From Methylobacterium sp. (GTDB lineage Bacteria > Pseudomonadota > Alphaproteobacteria > Rhizobiales > Beijerinckiaceae): a DNA stretch of 5,618 nucleotides. The first letter of the stretch is position 1. The number at the start of each line of letters is the position of its first letter. Location of the stretch: assembly GCA_021154065.1 (NCBI GenBank), contig JAJKJG010000400.1, forward strand, positions 1 through 5,618. Reading direction: 5' to 3'. The position numbers and the translations under genes are program-made. Positions 5,608-5,618 of this stretch are shown here, piece after piece. Under the pieces are notes generated by a model that did not search any database, had not been told where the DNA came from, and was given only the letters and a program-made list of their open reading frames with translations.

Positions 5608-5618
5608 CGCCGGCGGCC

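Overview
The window is GC-rich bacterial chromosome. Codon use, short alphaproteobacterial-looking periplasmic proteins and a CTTGAC-type -35 element suggest an alphaproteobacterium, perhaps Hyphomicrobiales. That placement is inference: there is no rRNA or marker gene here. No tRNA, rRNA, CRISPR array, insertion sequence or phage gene is visible.

Layout. (1) 1-400, minus: N-terminal part of an exported metallo-beta-lactamase-fold hydrolase that runs off the left edge. (2) 537-1034, plus, divergent from it: a small secreted protein, probably NTF2-like. (3) 1035-1439: a gap with a candidate promoter near its right end. (4) 1440-1916, plus: a very basic, Lys/Ser/Gly-rich, histone-H1-like low-complexity protein with a good ribosome binding site before a GTG start, followed by tandem hairpins ending in TTTT (1932-1999). 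(5) 2000-2366: a second gap rich in small palindromes. (6) 2380-2808, plus: a stand-alone SET-domain protein, probable lysine methyltransferase, with a likely TTG start. (7) 2795-4147, minus: a divergent PurD-like ATP-grasp ligase whose 3' end overlaps the SET gene by 14 bp. (8) 4148-4294: a divergent control region with nested palindromes at 4245-4274. (9) 4295-4945 and 4942-5607, plus: a membrane-anchored Pro/Ala-rich protein of unknown function and a TetR-family repressor, overlapping by ATGA and so probably translationally coupled.

Two functional links stand out. First, a lysine-rich H1-like protein lies one gene upstream of a SET enzyme, on the same strand. This recalls the chlamydial pairing of a SET methyltransferase with Hc1/Hc2 histone-like proteins and suggests an enzyme-substrate pair. 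Second, the palindromes at 4245-4274 lie between the ATP-grasp gene and the membrane-protein/TetR pair, where they could let the TetR protein control both its own operon and the ligase. Both are inferences from layout and sequence character, not demonstrated facts.
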